The notes under the pieces are model-generated. The model was not told the DNA's origin. It was given only the letters and a program-made list of their open reading frames with translations, and did no database searches. A stretch of DNA of 64,000 bases from positions 434,001 to 498,000 of the forward strand of contig NZ_JBDZDN010000002.1 in NCBI RefSeq assembly GCF_040049215.1, read 5' to 3'. The translations under genes were made by a program, and so were the position numbers. Below are positions 47,355-57,179 of this stretch, in pieces; position 1 is the first letter of the stretch, and each line of letters opens with the position of its first letter. The stretch is from Mesorhizobium_K sp040049215. GTDB taxonomy: Bacteria > Pseudomonadota > Alphaproteobacteria > Rhizobiales > Rhizobiaceae.

Positions 47355-48308
47355 CTAAAACTTGAAATTCGACATCTTGAACATCATCGCGTTGCCCAGC
47401 ATCAGCCACACGACGGAAGCGCCAAGCAGATACCAGGTCATCGGCTCGTCCCACACGCTGGTGTAGAAATGCGGCATCAGCGCCATGATCGCGGCGCCGA
47501 GCAGGCACGGGACCGCGGTCAGGATATAGGCCGAAATGCGGCCCTCGGTGGAAATGGCGCGCACCTTGCGCTTCAGCTTGCCGCGTTCGCGGATCGTCGC
47601 CGACAGCCCGTCGAGGATTTCGCGCAGATTGCCGCCGGAGGAGCTCTGGATCGATACCGCCGTCACGAACAGCGGCAGGTCCTCCTGCCCGACGCGCTCG
47701 TAGAGGTTGTGGAGCGCCGAGACGAGGTCCGAGCCATAGGTCACCTCGTCGGCCACCACGCCGAACTCGGTGCCGATCGGATCGGGCATCTCGCGCGCGA
47801 CCATGCCGACCGCCACGGGCACGGGATGGCCGGCCTTCAGGCTTCGCGTGATCAGCTCCAGCGCCTCCGGCAATTGGACGCCGAAGATCTTGTGCCGCCT
47901 GTTGCGACGGAACTTCAGCACCTGCAGCGGGATGACCACGCAAAGAAACGGAAGGAGCATCAGCGCGAACAGCGGCGGCAGACCCTTAGAGACACAAGCG
48001 GCCACGATCGCCAGCGCCACGCCCGAGGTGATGCCGAGAAATCTTGTCATCGGCATGGTCACGCCGGACTGGACGCGCAGCTTGCGGAGCGAATCCATCG
48101 ACAGGAACGAGCGACCGTCGATCCCGCGCTCCTTGCGCAGCTGGATCAGCACCTGCTCCTGGCTGATCTTCTTCTCCTGCAGCTTCACGCGCCGATTGAT
48201 CGCCGCGCGGCGGTCCTTCTTGCCCGCATAGAGCATGTAGACCGCTTCCGCGATGATGATGCCGAACAGCGCCGCTCCGGCATAAACGACATACAGCGCG
48301 CCGCTCAT
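47355..48308 (-). CDS. tadB: Tad pilus inner-membrane protein TadB
   Basis: 317 residues from ATG 48308 (MSGALYVVYAGAALFGI). T2SSF domain with LPEALELITRSLKAGHPVP and SIQSSSGGNLREILDGLSAT. Start codon shares one base with the cpaF stop (coupled). Four or five membrane helices. Confidence 0.95.
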   Translation of the reverse strand: MSGALYVVYAGAALFGIIIAEAVYMLYAGKKDRRAAINRRVKLQEKKISQEQVLIQLRKERGIDGRSFLSMDSLRKLRVQSGVTMPMTRFLGITSGVALAIVAACVSKGLPPLFALMLLPFLCVVIPLQVLKFRRNRRHKIFGVQLPEALELITRSLKAGHPVPVAVGMVAREMPDPIGTEFGVVADEVTYGSDLVSALHNLYERVGQEDLPLFVTAVSIQSSSGGNLREILDGLSATIRERGKLKRKVRAISTEGRISAYILTAVPCLLGAAIMALMPHFYTSVWDEPMTWYLLGASVVWLMLGNAMMFKMSNFKF

Positions 48309-49726
48309 TACTCCAGCGCCCGTCCCGGCTCGAAATACTTGCCGGGAAACTCGATGCCCATCGCCCGCATGTCCTCCAGGAAGCGCGGGCGGATGCCTGT
48401 CGCCTCGAAATGGCCGAGGATCGTGCCGTCCGCCTCCATGCCGGTGCGCACGAACTTGAAGATTTCCTGCATCTGGATGACGTCGCCTTCCATGCCGGTC
48501 ACCTCCGCGACGCTGGTCACCTTGCGCCTGCCGTCGGAGAGGCGCGTGAGCTGAACGATGATGTCGATGGCGCTGGCGATCTGGCTGCGGATCGACTGCA
48601 CCGTCATCGGCATGCCGGTCATGCCGAGCATCTGTTCCAGGCGCGAAATGGCGTCGCGCGGCGTGTTGGCGTGGATCGTCGCCATCGAGCCTTCGTGGCC
48701 GGTGTTCATCGCCTGCAGCATGTCGAAGGCTTCCTCGCCGCGGCACTCGCCGAGAATGACGCGGTCGGGGCGCATGCGCAGCGCGTTCTTGACGAGGTCG
48801 CGCTGCTTGAGCTCGCCATGCCCTTCGATGTTGGCCGGCCGCGTCTCCATGCGCGCCACATGCGGCTGCTGCAGTTGAAGCTCCGCAGCGTCCTCGATGG
48901 TGATCAGCCGTTCGTCCTCGGGGATGAAGGCGGATAGCGCGTTCAGCATCGTGGTCTTGCCGGTGCCGGTGCCGCCCGAGATGATCGTGGTCTTGCGCGC
49001 ATGCACGGCGGCGGCAAGCACCTCGGCCATGTTCTGCGTGATGGCGCCGAATTCGACGAGCTTGTGCAGGCCGAGCTTGTTCTTGGAGAATTTGCGGATC
49101 GACACCAGCGGCCCGTCGACGCCGACCGGCCGGATCGCCGCGTTGAAGCGCGAGCCGTCCAGCATGCGCGCGTCGACCATCGGCGCGCTCTCGTCGACGC
49201 GCCGGCCTACCGCCGCGACGATCTTATTGATGATGCGAAGGAGATGCGCCTCGTCCTTGAACGGGATGTGCACCTGCTGCAGCTTGCCCTTGCGCTCGAC
49301 GAAGCAGTTCTGATGCCCGTTGATCAGGATGTCGTTGATATCCGGGTCTTTCAGCAGCGGCTCCAGCGGTCCGAGCCCGACCATCTCGTCGACGATGTCA
49401 TCGACCAGGGCTTCCAGCTCGGCGACGTTGATCGCCATGCGCTCCTGGCGCGTCTTCTCGGAGACGAAGTCGTGCACCTGGCGGCGCATCTCGTCCTTCG
49501 GCAGCCGCTCCAACGCCACCAAATTGATCTCCTCGATCAGCATGCGGTGAATCCGCGACCGCGCATCGATGACCTTGTTGGTCGTTTTCGGACCAAGCTC
49601 GGCCTTGGGCTGCACCTTTCGGGTCGTCGGGATGACCACCGCCTGATGCTGGCTCGGCGCCGGCTCGATTGCCCGCAAGGGTTTCGCGTCGCGCTGCTGC
49701 AGAGCGGAAAAACGGCTGCTGCTCAT
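48308..49726 (-). CDS. cpaF: Tad pilus assembly ATPase CpaF (TadA)
   Basis: 472 residues. Secretion-ATPase (T2SSE/VirB11-like) domain with Walker A IISGGTGTGKTTMLNAL, Asp box LITIEDAAELQL, and Walker B/His box VILGECRGEEAFDMLQAMNTGHEGSMATIHAN. An N-terminal helical part (about 60-130) precedes it. Powers pilus assembly. Overlaps cpaE by 4 bp. Confidence 0.97.
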   Translation of the reverse strand: MSSSRFSALQQRDAKPLRAIEPAPSQHQAVVIPTTRKVQPKAELGPKTTNKVIDARSRIHRMLIEEINLVALERLPKDEMRRQVHDFVSEKTRQERMAINVAELEALVDDIVDEMVGLGPLEPLLKDPDINDILINGHQNCFVERKGKLQQVHIPFKDEAHLLRIINKIVAAVGRRVDESAPMVDARMLDGSRFNAAIRPVGVDGPLVSIRKFSKNKLGLHKLVEFGAITQNMAEVLAAAVHARKTTIISGGTGTGKTTMLNALSAFIPEDERLITIEDAAELQLQQPHVARMETRPANIEGHGELKQRDLVKNALRMRPDRVILGECRGEEAFDMLQAMNTGHEGSMATIHANTPRDAISRLEQMLGMTGMPMTVQSIRSQIASAIDIIVQLTRLSDGRRKVTSVAEVTGMEGDVIQMQEIFKFVRTGMEADGTILGHFEATGIRPRFLEDMRAMGIEFPGKYFEPGRALE

Positions 49727-50934
49727 GCCGATTTCCTCAGCAGGCCGCGGCCGATGTCATAGAGCGAGCGCGACTTCTTCGGCGCCGAGACCGCCTCTTC
49801 CGGCAGGATGATGCGCTTGAGGTCGTTCACAACGTTGGCGTTCGGATCGATCTCGTGCAGCGGTACGCCGCGGTCGACCGCCTCGCGTACCAGCCGGTAG
49901 TTGTTTGAGATGCCGCCGACGAAATGGTCTCCGAGGATTTCCTCCACGTCTGCCTGTTTGACGCCGTTCTCGAACATGCGCTGCTCGAAGCGGTTGACGA
50001 TGACGTTCGGCTTCACCTCCTTGCCGACGGTCTCGTAGATCGCCTGGATCAGGCGCTGCGTGTGACGCAGGCATGGCACCGTCATCTCGGTGACGACGTA
50101 GAGCTTGTTCGATCCGAGCAGCACCGTCTCCGTCCAGGGGAACCATGTGCGCGGCATGTCGATCACGACATTGTCGAAATAGGCCGACACGAGATCGAGC
50201 ATGCGAACGACGACATCGGCGTTGAAGGAGCGCATCTCCGACGGCCGCGTCGGCGCCGCGAGCACGCAGAGCCCGCTGGAATGTTTCGACAGCATCACGT
50301 CGAGCAGCTGGCGGTCGAGGCGTTCGGGCTGGTTCTCGATTTCGGTGATGTCGAAGCGCGGCTCGAGGTCGAGATATTCGGCGCAGGCGCCCTGCTGGAA
50401 GTTGAGGTCGACGACGCAGGTCGAGGCCCCGCGTGTCACCGAATGATGCAGTTGAAACGCCGTCTGCAGGGTCAGTGTCGTGCAGCCTACGCCGCCGGCG
50501 GCCGGCATGAAGGTGTATATCTGCGATTCCGTATTCTGCTCGCGGCCCGGCCCCTGCAGAACGCGGATGCAGGAGCGCACGAGATCAGCGGTGGTCAGCG
50601 GCTTTACCAGGAAGTCGGCGACCTGAAGCTGAACCAGGATGCGCACGGCCGCCGCGCTGAATTCCTGGGTCACCACCAGGATCGGCGCCCTCCCCTCCAG
50701 GCGGCGGGTGATGCGCTGGAGCGCTTCGATCTCTTCGAGCCTAGCCGCATCCATGTCGATGATGACGGCGTCGCAGTCCGCCTCCTGGATCTCGCCGCGC
50801 AGTTCCACAACGCTCTTTTCGACGGTCGAAAGCTGGATGAGGTCCGACGCCGCGAACGCCGCCTTGCTGTCCTGTACGAATGCCTTGTCGGTCGAGACGA
50901 GGACAATGCGCTTGGTCTTGGTGGGGGTAGCCAT
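49723..50934 (-). CDS. cpaE: Tad pilus localisation protein CpaE (TadZ-like)
   Basis: 403 residues. N-terminal receiver-like domain (IVLVSTDKAFVQDSKAAF) followed by a ParA/MinD-like ATPase domain whose P-loop is degenerate, AAGGVGCTTLTLQ instead of KGGVGKT. NVVIDMPRTWFPWTETVL is its Walker B region. In Caulobacter CpaE places the pilus at the pole. Confidence 0.94.
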   Translation of the reverse strand: MATPTKTKRIVLVSTDKAFVQDSKAAFAASDLIQLSTVEKSVVELRGEIQEADCDAVIIDMDAARLEEIEALQRITRRLEGRAPILVVTQEFSAAAVRILVQLQVADFLVKPLTTADLVRSCIRVLQGPGREQNTESQIYTFMPAAGGVGCTTLTLQTAFQLHHSVTRGASTCVVDLNFQQGACAEYLDLEPRFDITEIENQPERLDRQLLDVMLSKHSSGLCVLAAPTRPSEMRSFNADVVVRMLDLVSAYFDNVVIDMPRTWFPWTETVLLGSNKLYVVTEMTVPCLRHTQRLIQAIYETVGKEVKPNVIVNRFEQRMFENGVKQADVEEILGDHFVGGISNNYRLVREAVDRGVPLHEIDPNANVVNDLKRIILPEEAVSAPKKSRSLYDIGRGLLRKSA

Positions 50935-50949
50935 GCTCTAGTCCTGTGA

Positions 50950-51225
50950 TCAGTTGCCGCTGCCGCTCGTCGTCTGCGATGTCTTGGCATCGGCCGCGTC
51001 GTCGGCGGCACTTGCCGACGCCGTGCTGCGCGCGGCCGGCACCAGCAGCCGCGTGTCCTGCACGCCGAACTGCCAGGGATCGACCATCTGCATGACCGAG
51101 TTCGAGGCCGATGCATTGCCGGCGCCGTCGGTCAGTCCGTCTGCGCGGCGGTTTGCGTCGTTCAGGCAGCCTGAGCCAAAGCCCGCCAGAGCTATCAGAA
51201 TCGCGAATTTGAGTTGTATCCGCAT
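50950..51225 (-). CDS. Short lipoprotein at the cpaD position
   Basis: 91 residues. Signal peptide KFAILIALAGFGSGC gives a lipidated Cys20, followed by a Ser/Ala/Asp-rich mature part with a central motif VDPWQFGVQDTRLLVP. It sits exactly where cpaD (about 220 residues) is found in other Tad loci, but is under half that length and I cannot match it to CpaD. It could replace CpaD as a secretin pilotin. Starts 4 bp after cpaC. Confidence 0.65.
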   Translation of the reverse strand: MRIQLKFAILIALAGFGSGCLNDANRRADGLTDGAGNASASNSVMQMVDPWQFGVQDTRLLVPAARSTASASAADDAADAKTSQTTSGSGN

Positions 51226-51229
51226 GGAA

Positions 51230-52666
51230 TTACTCCCCCGGCAGGTCGAGGATATGGCCGGCGCCGACCTGCGCCGCCATTGCTCCAGGACTGGTCAGAG
51301 GTACGCCCGCATCGGAAACCCTGATCTCTTCCTTGTTGCCAAGGAAATATTCGACGGGACTCGCCGGAAGCGTTTCGTCGGTGGGAGCCACCAGCTTCTT
51401 GGACGGGTCGATCGGCTTGACCAGGTAAGGCGTGACGATGATGACCAGGTCCGTCTCGCGCCTTTGATAGGCTTTGGACGAGAACAACGGCCCAAGCACC
51501 GGCAGCTTGCCAAGTCCCGGGATGCTCTGGTTGATCATGTTGTTCTCGCTCTGCAGCAGGCCGGCCATCATGAAGCTTTGGCCATTCTTCAGATCGATCG
51601 AGGTTTGCGCGCGTCGCACGACGAAGCTCGGCACGGTAATACCGTTTCCGATATTGATATTAGCCGACCTGTCGACCGAAGAGACCTCCGGCGCGATCTC
51701 GAGCGAGATGAGCCCGTCGGCAAGCACGGTCGGGGTGAACTCAAGCCCGACACCGAACTTCTTGTACTCGACGGTGATCTGGCCCTCGTCGCCGGAAACC
51801 GGGATCGGCACCTCGCCGCCGGCTAGGAAGCTTGCCTTCTGCCCGGAGCGCGCGATCAGGTTCGGCTCAGCGAGTCGGCGGGCGACGCCGCGGTCCTCAA
51901 GCGCCTTGATCGCGACATCGATCGTCCAGCCGTTGGTGAGGAGCGCGCCTATGATCTGGCCGGCCGGCGCGTTGGACGTGGCGGACGGGTTCGAGTTGAA
52001 CGAGATGCCGCCGTCATGGCCGAGATATTTGACGCCGATCTTGGTGCCCAGTTCCTGCCCGACCTGGCGATTGATCTCGACAAAGCGGACGTTGAGCTGG
52101 ACCTGTTGCGACGACGAGATGTTGACCGAGTTGATCACTTCCTCCTCGCCGGAGAAATTAGACGCGATCTTCGATGCCTTGTCGGCCGCGACCTGGTCGT
52201 TGGCGGAGCCCGACAACACCACGCGGCCGTTCGCCGAGCTGACCTTGATGTCCTCGCCGCCGGGCACGCTGCTGCGGATGGTGGACGCCAGACGGTCGGT
52301 ATCGAGCGTCACCTCGATGTCGACGGTGCCGACGAGCTGCTTGTTCTCGTCGAAAAGCGCAATGCCCGTGGTGCCGAGATTGTTGCCCAGCACGTAGAAG
52401 GATGAGTCCGTCAGTGGATTGACGTTGGCGACCTCGGGATCGCCGATCACGATCTCGTAGAAGGGCACGTTGGTCTTGATCGTCCTTGGCTTTCCCTTGG
52501 CGATCTTGATCGACGCGTTCTTGGCCGAAGAAATGTGGATCACGTCATTCGCGGCAGCGCCCGACGTCAGCGCGAGCGTGCCGCCCGCGCCCCCGCAGAC
52601 CGCCAGCGACGCTAGTGTCAGCAAGCCAAATGCCCGCCGTCTCGTCTTCCCCGTCAAAAAAAACAT
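51230..52666 (-). CDS. cpaC: Tad pilus outer-membrane secretin CpaC (RcpA)
   Basis: 478 residues with a signal peptide ending TSGAAAND. Pilus-associated N-terminal domain (KGKPRTIKTNVPFYEIVIGD), a BON-like segment (VVLSGSANDQVAADKA) and the C-terminal secretin domain with the V-x-P-G-L-G pattern NQSIPGLGKLPVLGPLFSS. Forms the outer-membrane gate for the pilus. Confidence 0.96.
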   Translation of the reverse strand: MFFLTGKTRRRAFGLLTLASLAVCGGAGGTLALTSGAAANDVIHISSAKNASIKIAKGKPRTIKTNVPFYEIVIGDPEVANVNPLTDSSFYVLGNNLGTTGIALFDENKQLVGTVDIEVTLDTDRLASTIRSSVPGGEDIKVSSANGRVVLSGSANDQVAADKASKIASNFSGEEEVINSVNISSSQQVQLNVRFVEINRQVGQELGTKIGVKYLGHDGGISFNSNPSATSNAPAGQIIGALLTNGWTIDVAIKALEDRGVARRLAEPNLIARSGQKASFLAGGEVPIPVSGDEGQITVEYKKFGVGLEFTPTVLADGLISLEIAPEVSSVDRSANINIGNGITVPSFVVRRAQTSIDLKNGQSFMMAGLLQSENNMINQSIPGLGKLPVLGPLFSSKAYQRRETDLVIIVTPYLVKPIDPSKKLVAPTDETLPASPVEYFLGNKEEIRVSDAGVPLTSPGAMAAQVGAGHILDLPGE

Positions 52667-52712
52667 TTCCCCGTCCCCGATATCCGTGTCTGTCCGGTGT
52701 CCCCGCCGGGTT

Positions 52713-53663
52713 TCAGTTCAATTTCTCGCCGTTCGCCTTCGACGCCTCAGGCATCACGACCTGATAGGATTGCGGCTGTAGGCCGCGCGTCACGATCACG
52801 GTCTTGAATTTCGGTCCTTCCTGCTCCGCCGACATCGCTTTGATGATCGAACTGGCCGCATCGGCGGCGCCCGCCGCAACCGACCCTCCGAAAGACGAGA
52901 TCGTCGTCACGCCGTCACCGACCGCGCTCACGTCGTTGGAGGAACGCAGCGACAGCGACAGCGAGCCGACATTGCGCGCCAGCGCGATCTTCTTGGCGCC
53001 GTCGACGCTGACCTCGACCGTCACCGAATTGACAACCTGCGGGCTGGTCTGGCGCTCGTCAGCCCCCTGCCCGACCGTCAGCACCTTGGCGTTGTCGACG
53101 ACGACCTCGGTGGTGATCGTCGAGCCGGCAGCGCCCGCAGCGTTGTCCGAAACCTCGTCGATGGCGCCGGCGTCGCGCGTCAGCACCACGTCGACCCGGT
53201 CGCCAGGCGTCACGAAGCCGCCGACGCCGGCGATCTCGTCGGTCTTGATGGTGACGGCGCGCATGCCGGGTGCAAGCAGGTTGGAGAGCGTGGCGCGGCC
53301 GTTTGCGCCGGAAAGTTTGGCCCGCAGCACCGGCTCGCTGGTCTCGATCGGCGAAAGCACGACGCGCGAACCATCAGCCAGGAGTTCGTCGACCGATCCG
53401 AATGCGCCTTCCGGCAGGGAATCCTGTGGCCAGGACATTTCCGTGAGTTGGGTGCGGTCGATCTCCATGCCAAAGCGCAGTGGCGCCGCGGCGACGACAA
53501 TTTTCCTGAACTCGATCTTCGGCTCGTCGGGAACCGGCACGCTGACCTCGATCGGGTCTATGCGAGCGTTTGCCGCGCTCTTGACCCAAAGGTCGGCGGC
53601 GAATATCGAAATCGCGCCGAATACGGCCGCGATGCCGATCATCGTAACAGCCCTGCCCCGCAC
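52713..53663 (-). CDS. cpaB: Tad pilus assembly protein CpaB (RcpC)
   Basis: 316 residues from GTG 53663, with AGGGG upstream. Its signal anchor (VTMIGIAAVFGAISIFAADLW) precedes an SAF domain (PLRFGMEIDRTQLTEMSWPQ, GMRAVTIKTDEIAGVGGFV, PGDRVDVVLTRD). First gene of the Tad operon on this strand, about 185 bp from the divergent ddl. An ATG at 53648 is a less likely start. Confidence 0.92.
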   Translation of the reverse strand: MRGRAVTMIGIAAVFGAISIFAADLWVKSAANARIDPIEVSVPVPDEPKIEFRKIVVAAAPLRFGMEIDRTQLTEMSWPQDSLPEGAFGSVDELLADGSRVVLSPIETSEPVLRAKLSGANGRATLSNLLAPGMRAVTIKTDEIAGVGGFVTPGDRVDVVLTRDAGAIDEVSDNAAGAAGSTITTEVVVDNAKVLTVGQGADERQTSPQVVNSVTVEVSVDGAKKIALARNVGSLSLSLRSSNDVSAVGDGVTTISSFGGSVAAGAADAASSIIKAMSAEQEGPKFKTVIVTRGLQPQSYQVVMPEASKANGEKLN

Positions 53664-53791
53664 CTCTAAACCCCTGTTTGCCCGTTCTTTTTGTCGTGCT
53701 GCCACGCTACGGAGAATTCCTAAATTTTCAGCAATTCTGGCTGTCGGGCGTGACGCCTCTTGCAATGTTGGTTATCGAACCCTTGTCGAAC

Positions 53792-53821
53792 GAAGCGCAA
53801 TCTGATGAAGCGCGATCTGAT
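53792..53821. repeat. Tandem 15-bp repeat in the cpaB/ddl intergenic region
   Basis: GAAGCGCAATCTGAT is followed directly by GAAGCGCGATCTGAT (one mismatch). It lies between the divergent cpaB and ddl starts, so it may be a regulator-binding site. Confidence 0.4.
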
Positions 53822-53848
53822 CGAACGGACGGAAAGTGGAATTTTTTT

Positions 53849-54922
53849 ATGAGCCTCGGCGTGACTGACTCGAAACTGCGCATCGCTGTTCTTTTTGGCG
53901 GGCGCTCCGCCGAGAACGACGTATCCGTGCTTTCGGCGACCAATGTCATGCGCGCGCTCGATCCCGCGAAATACGAAGCCGTTCCCGTCTTCGTCACCCG
54001 CGAAGGGCTATGGCTGCTGGCAGGCTTCGAAGACGGCACGCTGTCGAAACCTTCGAGCGGAACGGAAATCTGCCTCTTGCCGGGCGGATACGGACGGGCG
54101 ATGGCTATCCCGGCCAACGGCGAGCCGCACCAACTGCCTGTCATCGACATCCTGTTTCCCGTCCTGCACGGCCTCCATGGCGAGGACGGCGCGGTCCAGG
54201 GATTGGCGGAAGTGGCGCGCGTGCCGCTTGCAGGCTGCGGCATCCTCGGATCGGCAACGGCCCTCGACAAGGATGTCGCCAAGCGGCTGCTGAACGCGGC
54301 CGGCCTGGCCACGGCGCGATCGGTCACGATCCATCAGGGCGAAACGCCGGATTTCGCGCAACTGCGCACCGCACTCGGCCTTCCGATCTTCATCAAGCCG
54401 GCCCGGCAGGGCTCGTCCGTGGGCGTCAGCAAGGTTTCCACCGAAACGGAATTCGAGGCGGCGCTTGCCGAAGGATTCAGGCACGACCGCAAGCTCTTGG
54501 CCGAAGAATTCATTCGTGGCCGCGAGATCGAATGCAGCGTGCTTGAAGACCCCAAGGGCGACCTCTTCGTTTCCCGTCCCGGCGAGATCGTGCCGGCCGA
54601 GAGCCACGGCTTCTACACCTACGACGCCAAATATGTCGACGGCGACGGTGCGGTGCTGAAAGTGCCGGCCGAGCTGGCGCAGGGCATCGAGGGGCGCATC
54701 CGCGAGATGGCGGGCAATGCCTTCAGGGCGCTCGGCTGCGACGGCATGGCGCGAGTCGACTTTTTCGTCACCGAGGACATGCAGGTTCTCGTCAACGAGC
54801 TCAACACGATCCCCGGCTTCACCGACATCAGCATGTATTCCAAGGCCATGGCGGCGAGCGGCGTCAGCTATCCCGAGATCATCGACCGGCTGGTGGCGCA
54901 TGGGCTCGCGCGTGGCGGATGA
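53849..54922 (+). CDS. ddl: D-alanine--D-alanine ligase
   Basis: 357 residues from ATG 53849, with GGAAAGTGGA upstream. Starts LRIAVLFGGRSAENDVSVLSA, then FPVLHGLHGEDGAVQGL, FIKPARQGSSVGVSKV, the ECSVLED segment and VLVNELNTIPGFTDISMY. Joins two D-Ala for peptidoglycan. It stands outside the mur/fts cluster, so it may be a second (ddlA-type) copy. Confidence 0.95.
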   Translation: MSLGVTDSKLRIAVLFGGRSAENDVSVLSATNVMRALDPAKYEAVPVFVTREGLWLLAGFEDGTLSKPSSGTEICLLPGGYGRAMAIPANGEPHQLPVIDILFPVLHGLHGEDGAVQGLAEVARVPLAGCGILGSATALDKDVAKRLLNAAGLATARSVTIHQGETPDFAQLRTALGLPIFIKPARQGSSVGVSKVSTETEFEAALAEGFRHDRKLLAEEFIRGREIECSVLEDPKGDLFVSRPGEIVPAESHGFYTYDAKYVDGDGAVLKVPAELAQGIEGRIREMAGNAFRALGCDGMARVDFFVTEDMQVLVNELNTIPGFTDISMYSKAMAASGVSYPEIIDRLVAHGLARGG

Positions 54923-55043
54923 AGGGTCGTGCTTAGGCCCGCGTTGAATTCGGGCCGCCACTGTAAGGCGCGGTGACGAACCTCTCTGTTCCTCGAAGGC
55001 CCGCTCGTGGCAATATCCGAAGCGATTCGCAGATTGGAATCCT

Positions 55044-57098
55044 ATGGACGATAGCAACGACCTGTTCTCCCGCGCCGAAAAAACGGCGCCGCGCGCGGCC
55101 GCGCGGCCGCTCGACCCCATCCTGCAGGCGGCGTCCAAGCGCAGCGCCCAGCCGAAAGACGGCAGCGAGGGCTACAGCGCGGCCGACATCGAGGTCCTCG
55201 AAGGGCTGGAGCCGGTGCGCCGGCGTCCGGGCATGTATATCGGCGGCACCGACGAAAAGGCGCTGCACCACCTCTTCGCCGAGGTGATCGACAATTCCAT
55301 GGACGAGGCGGTTGCCGGCCACGCCACCTTCATCGACGTCGAATTTTCGGCCGATGGCTTCCTGACCGTCACCGACAATGGACGCGGCATACCGGTCGAC
55401 CCGCACCCAAAATTCCCGAAGAAGTCCGCGCTCGAAGTCATCATGTGCACGCTGCATGCCGGCGGCAAGTTCGATTCCAAGGTCTATGAGACGAGCGGAG
55501 GCCTGCACGGCGTCGGCGTCTCGGTCGTCAACGCGTTGTCCGAGCAGCTCGAGGTCGAGGTCGCGCGCGGCCGCCAACTCTACCGCATGCGCTTCTCGCG
55601 CGGCGTGCCGCAGGGCAAGATCGAGCAACTAGGCGAGGTCCACAACCGCCGCGGCACGAAAATACGCTTTCATCCCGATCCCGACATATTCGGCAAGGCC
55701 GCCTCATTCGAGCCTGCCCGGCTCTACCGCATGGCGCGCTCGAAAGCCTACCTGTTCGGCGGCGTCGAGATCCGCTGGAGCTGCGCGCCCGAACTCATCA
55801 AGGACAAGGACCAGACGCCCCCGAAGGCGGTGTTCCATTTCCCCGGCGGCTTGAAGGACTATCTGAAAGCCTCGCTCGGCGGCGACTTCCAGGTCACCCG
55901 CGAAATCTTCGCCGGCAAGAGCGAGAAGCAGGGCGGCCATGGCGCGGTCGAATGGGCGGTCACCTGGTATGGCGGGGACGGCTTCCTCAACTCCTACTGC
56001 AACACGATTCCCACGCATGAGGGCGGCACGCATGAGGCGGGGCTGCGCAACGTGCTTTTGCGCGGCCTGCGCGCCTATGCCGACCTGACCGGCAACAAGC
56101 GGGCGTCGATCATCACCAGCGACGATGTGATGATCTCCGCCGCCGGCATGCTCTCCGTCTTCATCCGCGAACCGGAATTCGTCGGACAGACCAAGGACCG
56201 GCTGGCGACGATGGAGGCGATCCGCATCGTCGACTCCGCGATCCGCGATCCGTTCGACCACTGGCTGGCCGACAATCCGCAGGAAGCCTCGAAACTGCTC
56301 GAATGGGTCATCGCGCGCGCCGACGAGCGCGTGCGCCGCCGCCAGGAGCGCGAGGTGTCGCGCAAGACGGCGATCCGCAAACTGAGGCTGCCCGGCAAGC
56401 TTGCCGACTGCACGCAGAACGCCGCCGCCGGCGCCGAACTCTTCATCGTCGAGGGCGATTCGGCCGGCGGCTCCGCCAAGCAGGCGCGCGACCGCGCCAG
56501 CCAGGCCGTGCTGCCGCTGCGCGGCAAAATCCTCAATGTCGCCAGCGCCGGCAACGACAAGCTCAATGCCAACCAGCAGATTTCGGATCTGGTCCAGGCG
56601 CTCGGCTGTGGCACCCGCACCAAATACCGCGACGAGGATCTGCGCTACGACCGCGTGATCATCATGACCGACGCCGATGTCGACGGCGCGCACATCGCCT
56701 CGCTGCTCATCACCTTCTTCTACCAGGAGATGCCGAACCTCGTGCGCGGCGGCCACCTCTACATGGCCGTGCCGCCGCTTTACCGCATCAGTCAGGGCGG
56801 CAAGGTGCTCTATGCCCGCGACGACGCCCACAAGGACGAGCTCCTGAAGTCCGAATTCGCCGGCCGCGGCAAGATCGAGATCGGCCGTTTCAAGGGGCTC
56901 GGCGAGATGATGGCCGCGCAGTTGAAGGAAACCACCATGGATCCGAGGAAGCGCACGCTGCTGCGGGTCGATGTCGAGGAGGATGAAGCCGCGACGAAAC
57001 TGGCCGTCGACGCGCTGATGGGCACCAAGCCCGAAGCCCGCTTCCGCTTCATCCAGGAACGCGCCGAATTCGCCGACGCCGAGGTGCTGGATATCTGA
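55044..57098 (+). CDS. parE: DNA topoisomerase IV subunit B
   Basis: 684 residues. GHKL ATPase with RRRPGMYIGGTDEKALHHL, EVIDNSMDEAVAGHA and GGLHGVGVSVVNALS; TOPRIM with LFIVEGDSAGGSAKQARDR and DADVDGAHIASLL. The N-terminal 45 residues (Ala/Arg/Pro-rich) go before the usual start as in other rhizobial ParE. Separates linked chromosomes together with ParC, which is elsewhere. GyrB is excluded by length (about 800 residues) and lack of its insert. Confidence 0.94.
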   Translation: MDDSNDLFSRAEKTAPRAAARPLDPILQAASKRSAQPKDGSEGYSAADIEVLEGLEPVRRRPGMYIGGTDEKALHHLFAEVIDNSMDEAVAGHATFIDVEFSADGFLTVTDNGRGIPVDPHPKFPKKSALEVIMCTLHAGGKFDSKVYETSGGLHGVGVSVVNALSEQLEVEVARGRQLYRMRFSRGVPQGKIEQLGEVHNRRGTKIRFHPDPDIFGKAASFEPARLYRMARSKAYLFGGVEIRWSCAPELIKDKDQTPPKAVFHFPGGLKDYLKASLGGDFQVTREIFAGKSEKQGGHGAVEWAVTWYGGDGFLNSYCNTIPTHEGGTHEAGLRNVLLRGLRAYADLTGNKRASIITSDDVMISAAGMLSVFIREPEFVGQTKDRLATMEAIRIVDSAIRDPFDHWLADNPQEASKLLEWVIARADERVRRRQEREVSRKTAIRKLRLPGKLADCTQNAAAGAELFIVEGDSAGGSAKQARDRASQAVLPLRGKILNVASAGNDKLNANQQISDLVQALGCGTRTKYRDEDLRYDRVIIMTDADVDGAHIASLLITFFYQEMPNLVRGGHLYMAVPPLYRISQGGKVLYARDDAHKDELLKSEFAGRGKIEIGRFKGLGEMMAAQLKETTMDPRKRTLLRVDVEEDEAATKLAVDALMGTKPEARFRFIQERAEFADAEVLDI

Positions 57099-57179
57099 AT
57101 CAGGCCGGCGGCGGCGCGGCCTGGGCGGGGAGAGCGGCGTGCTTGACCGGAGTGGGAGTCGCCTGTTGGGACCGCCGGG

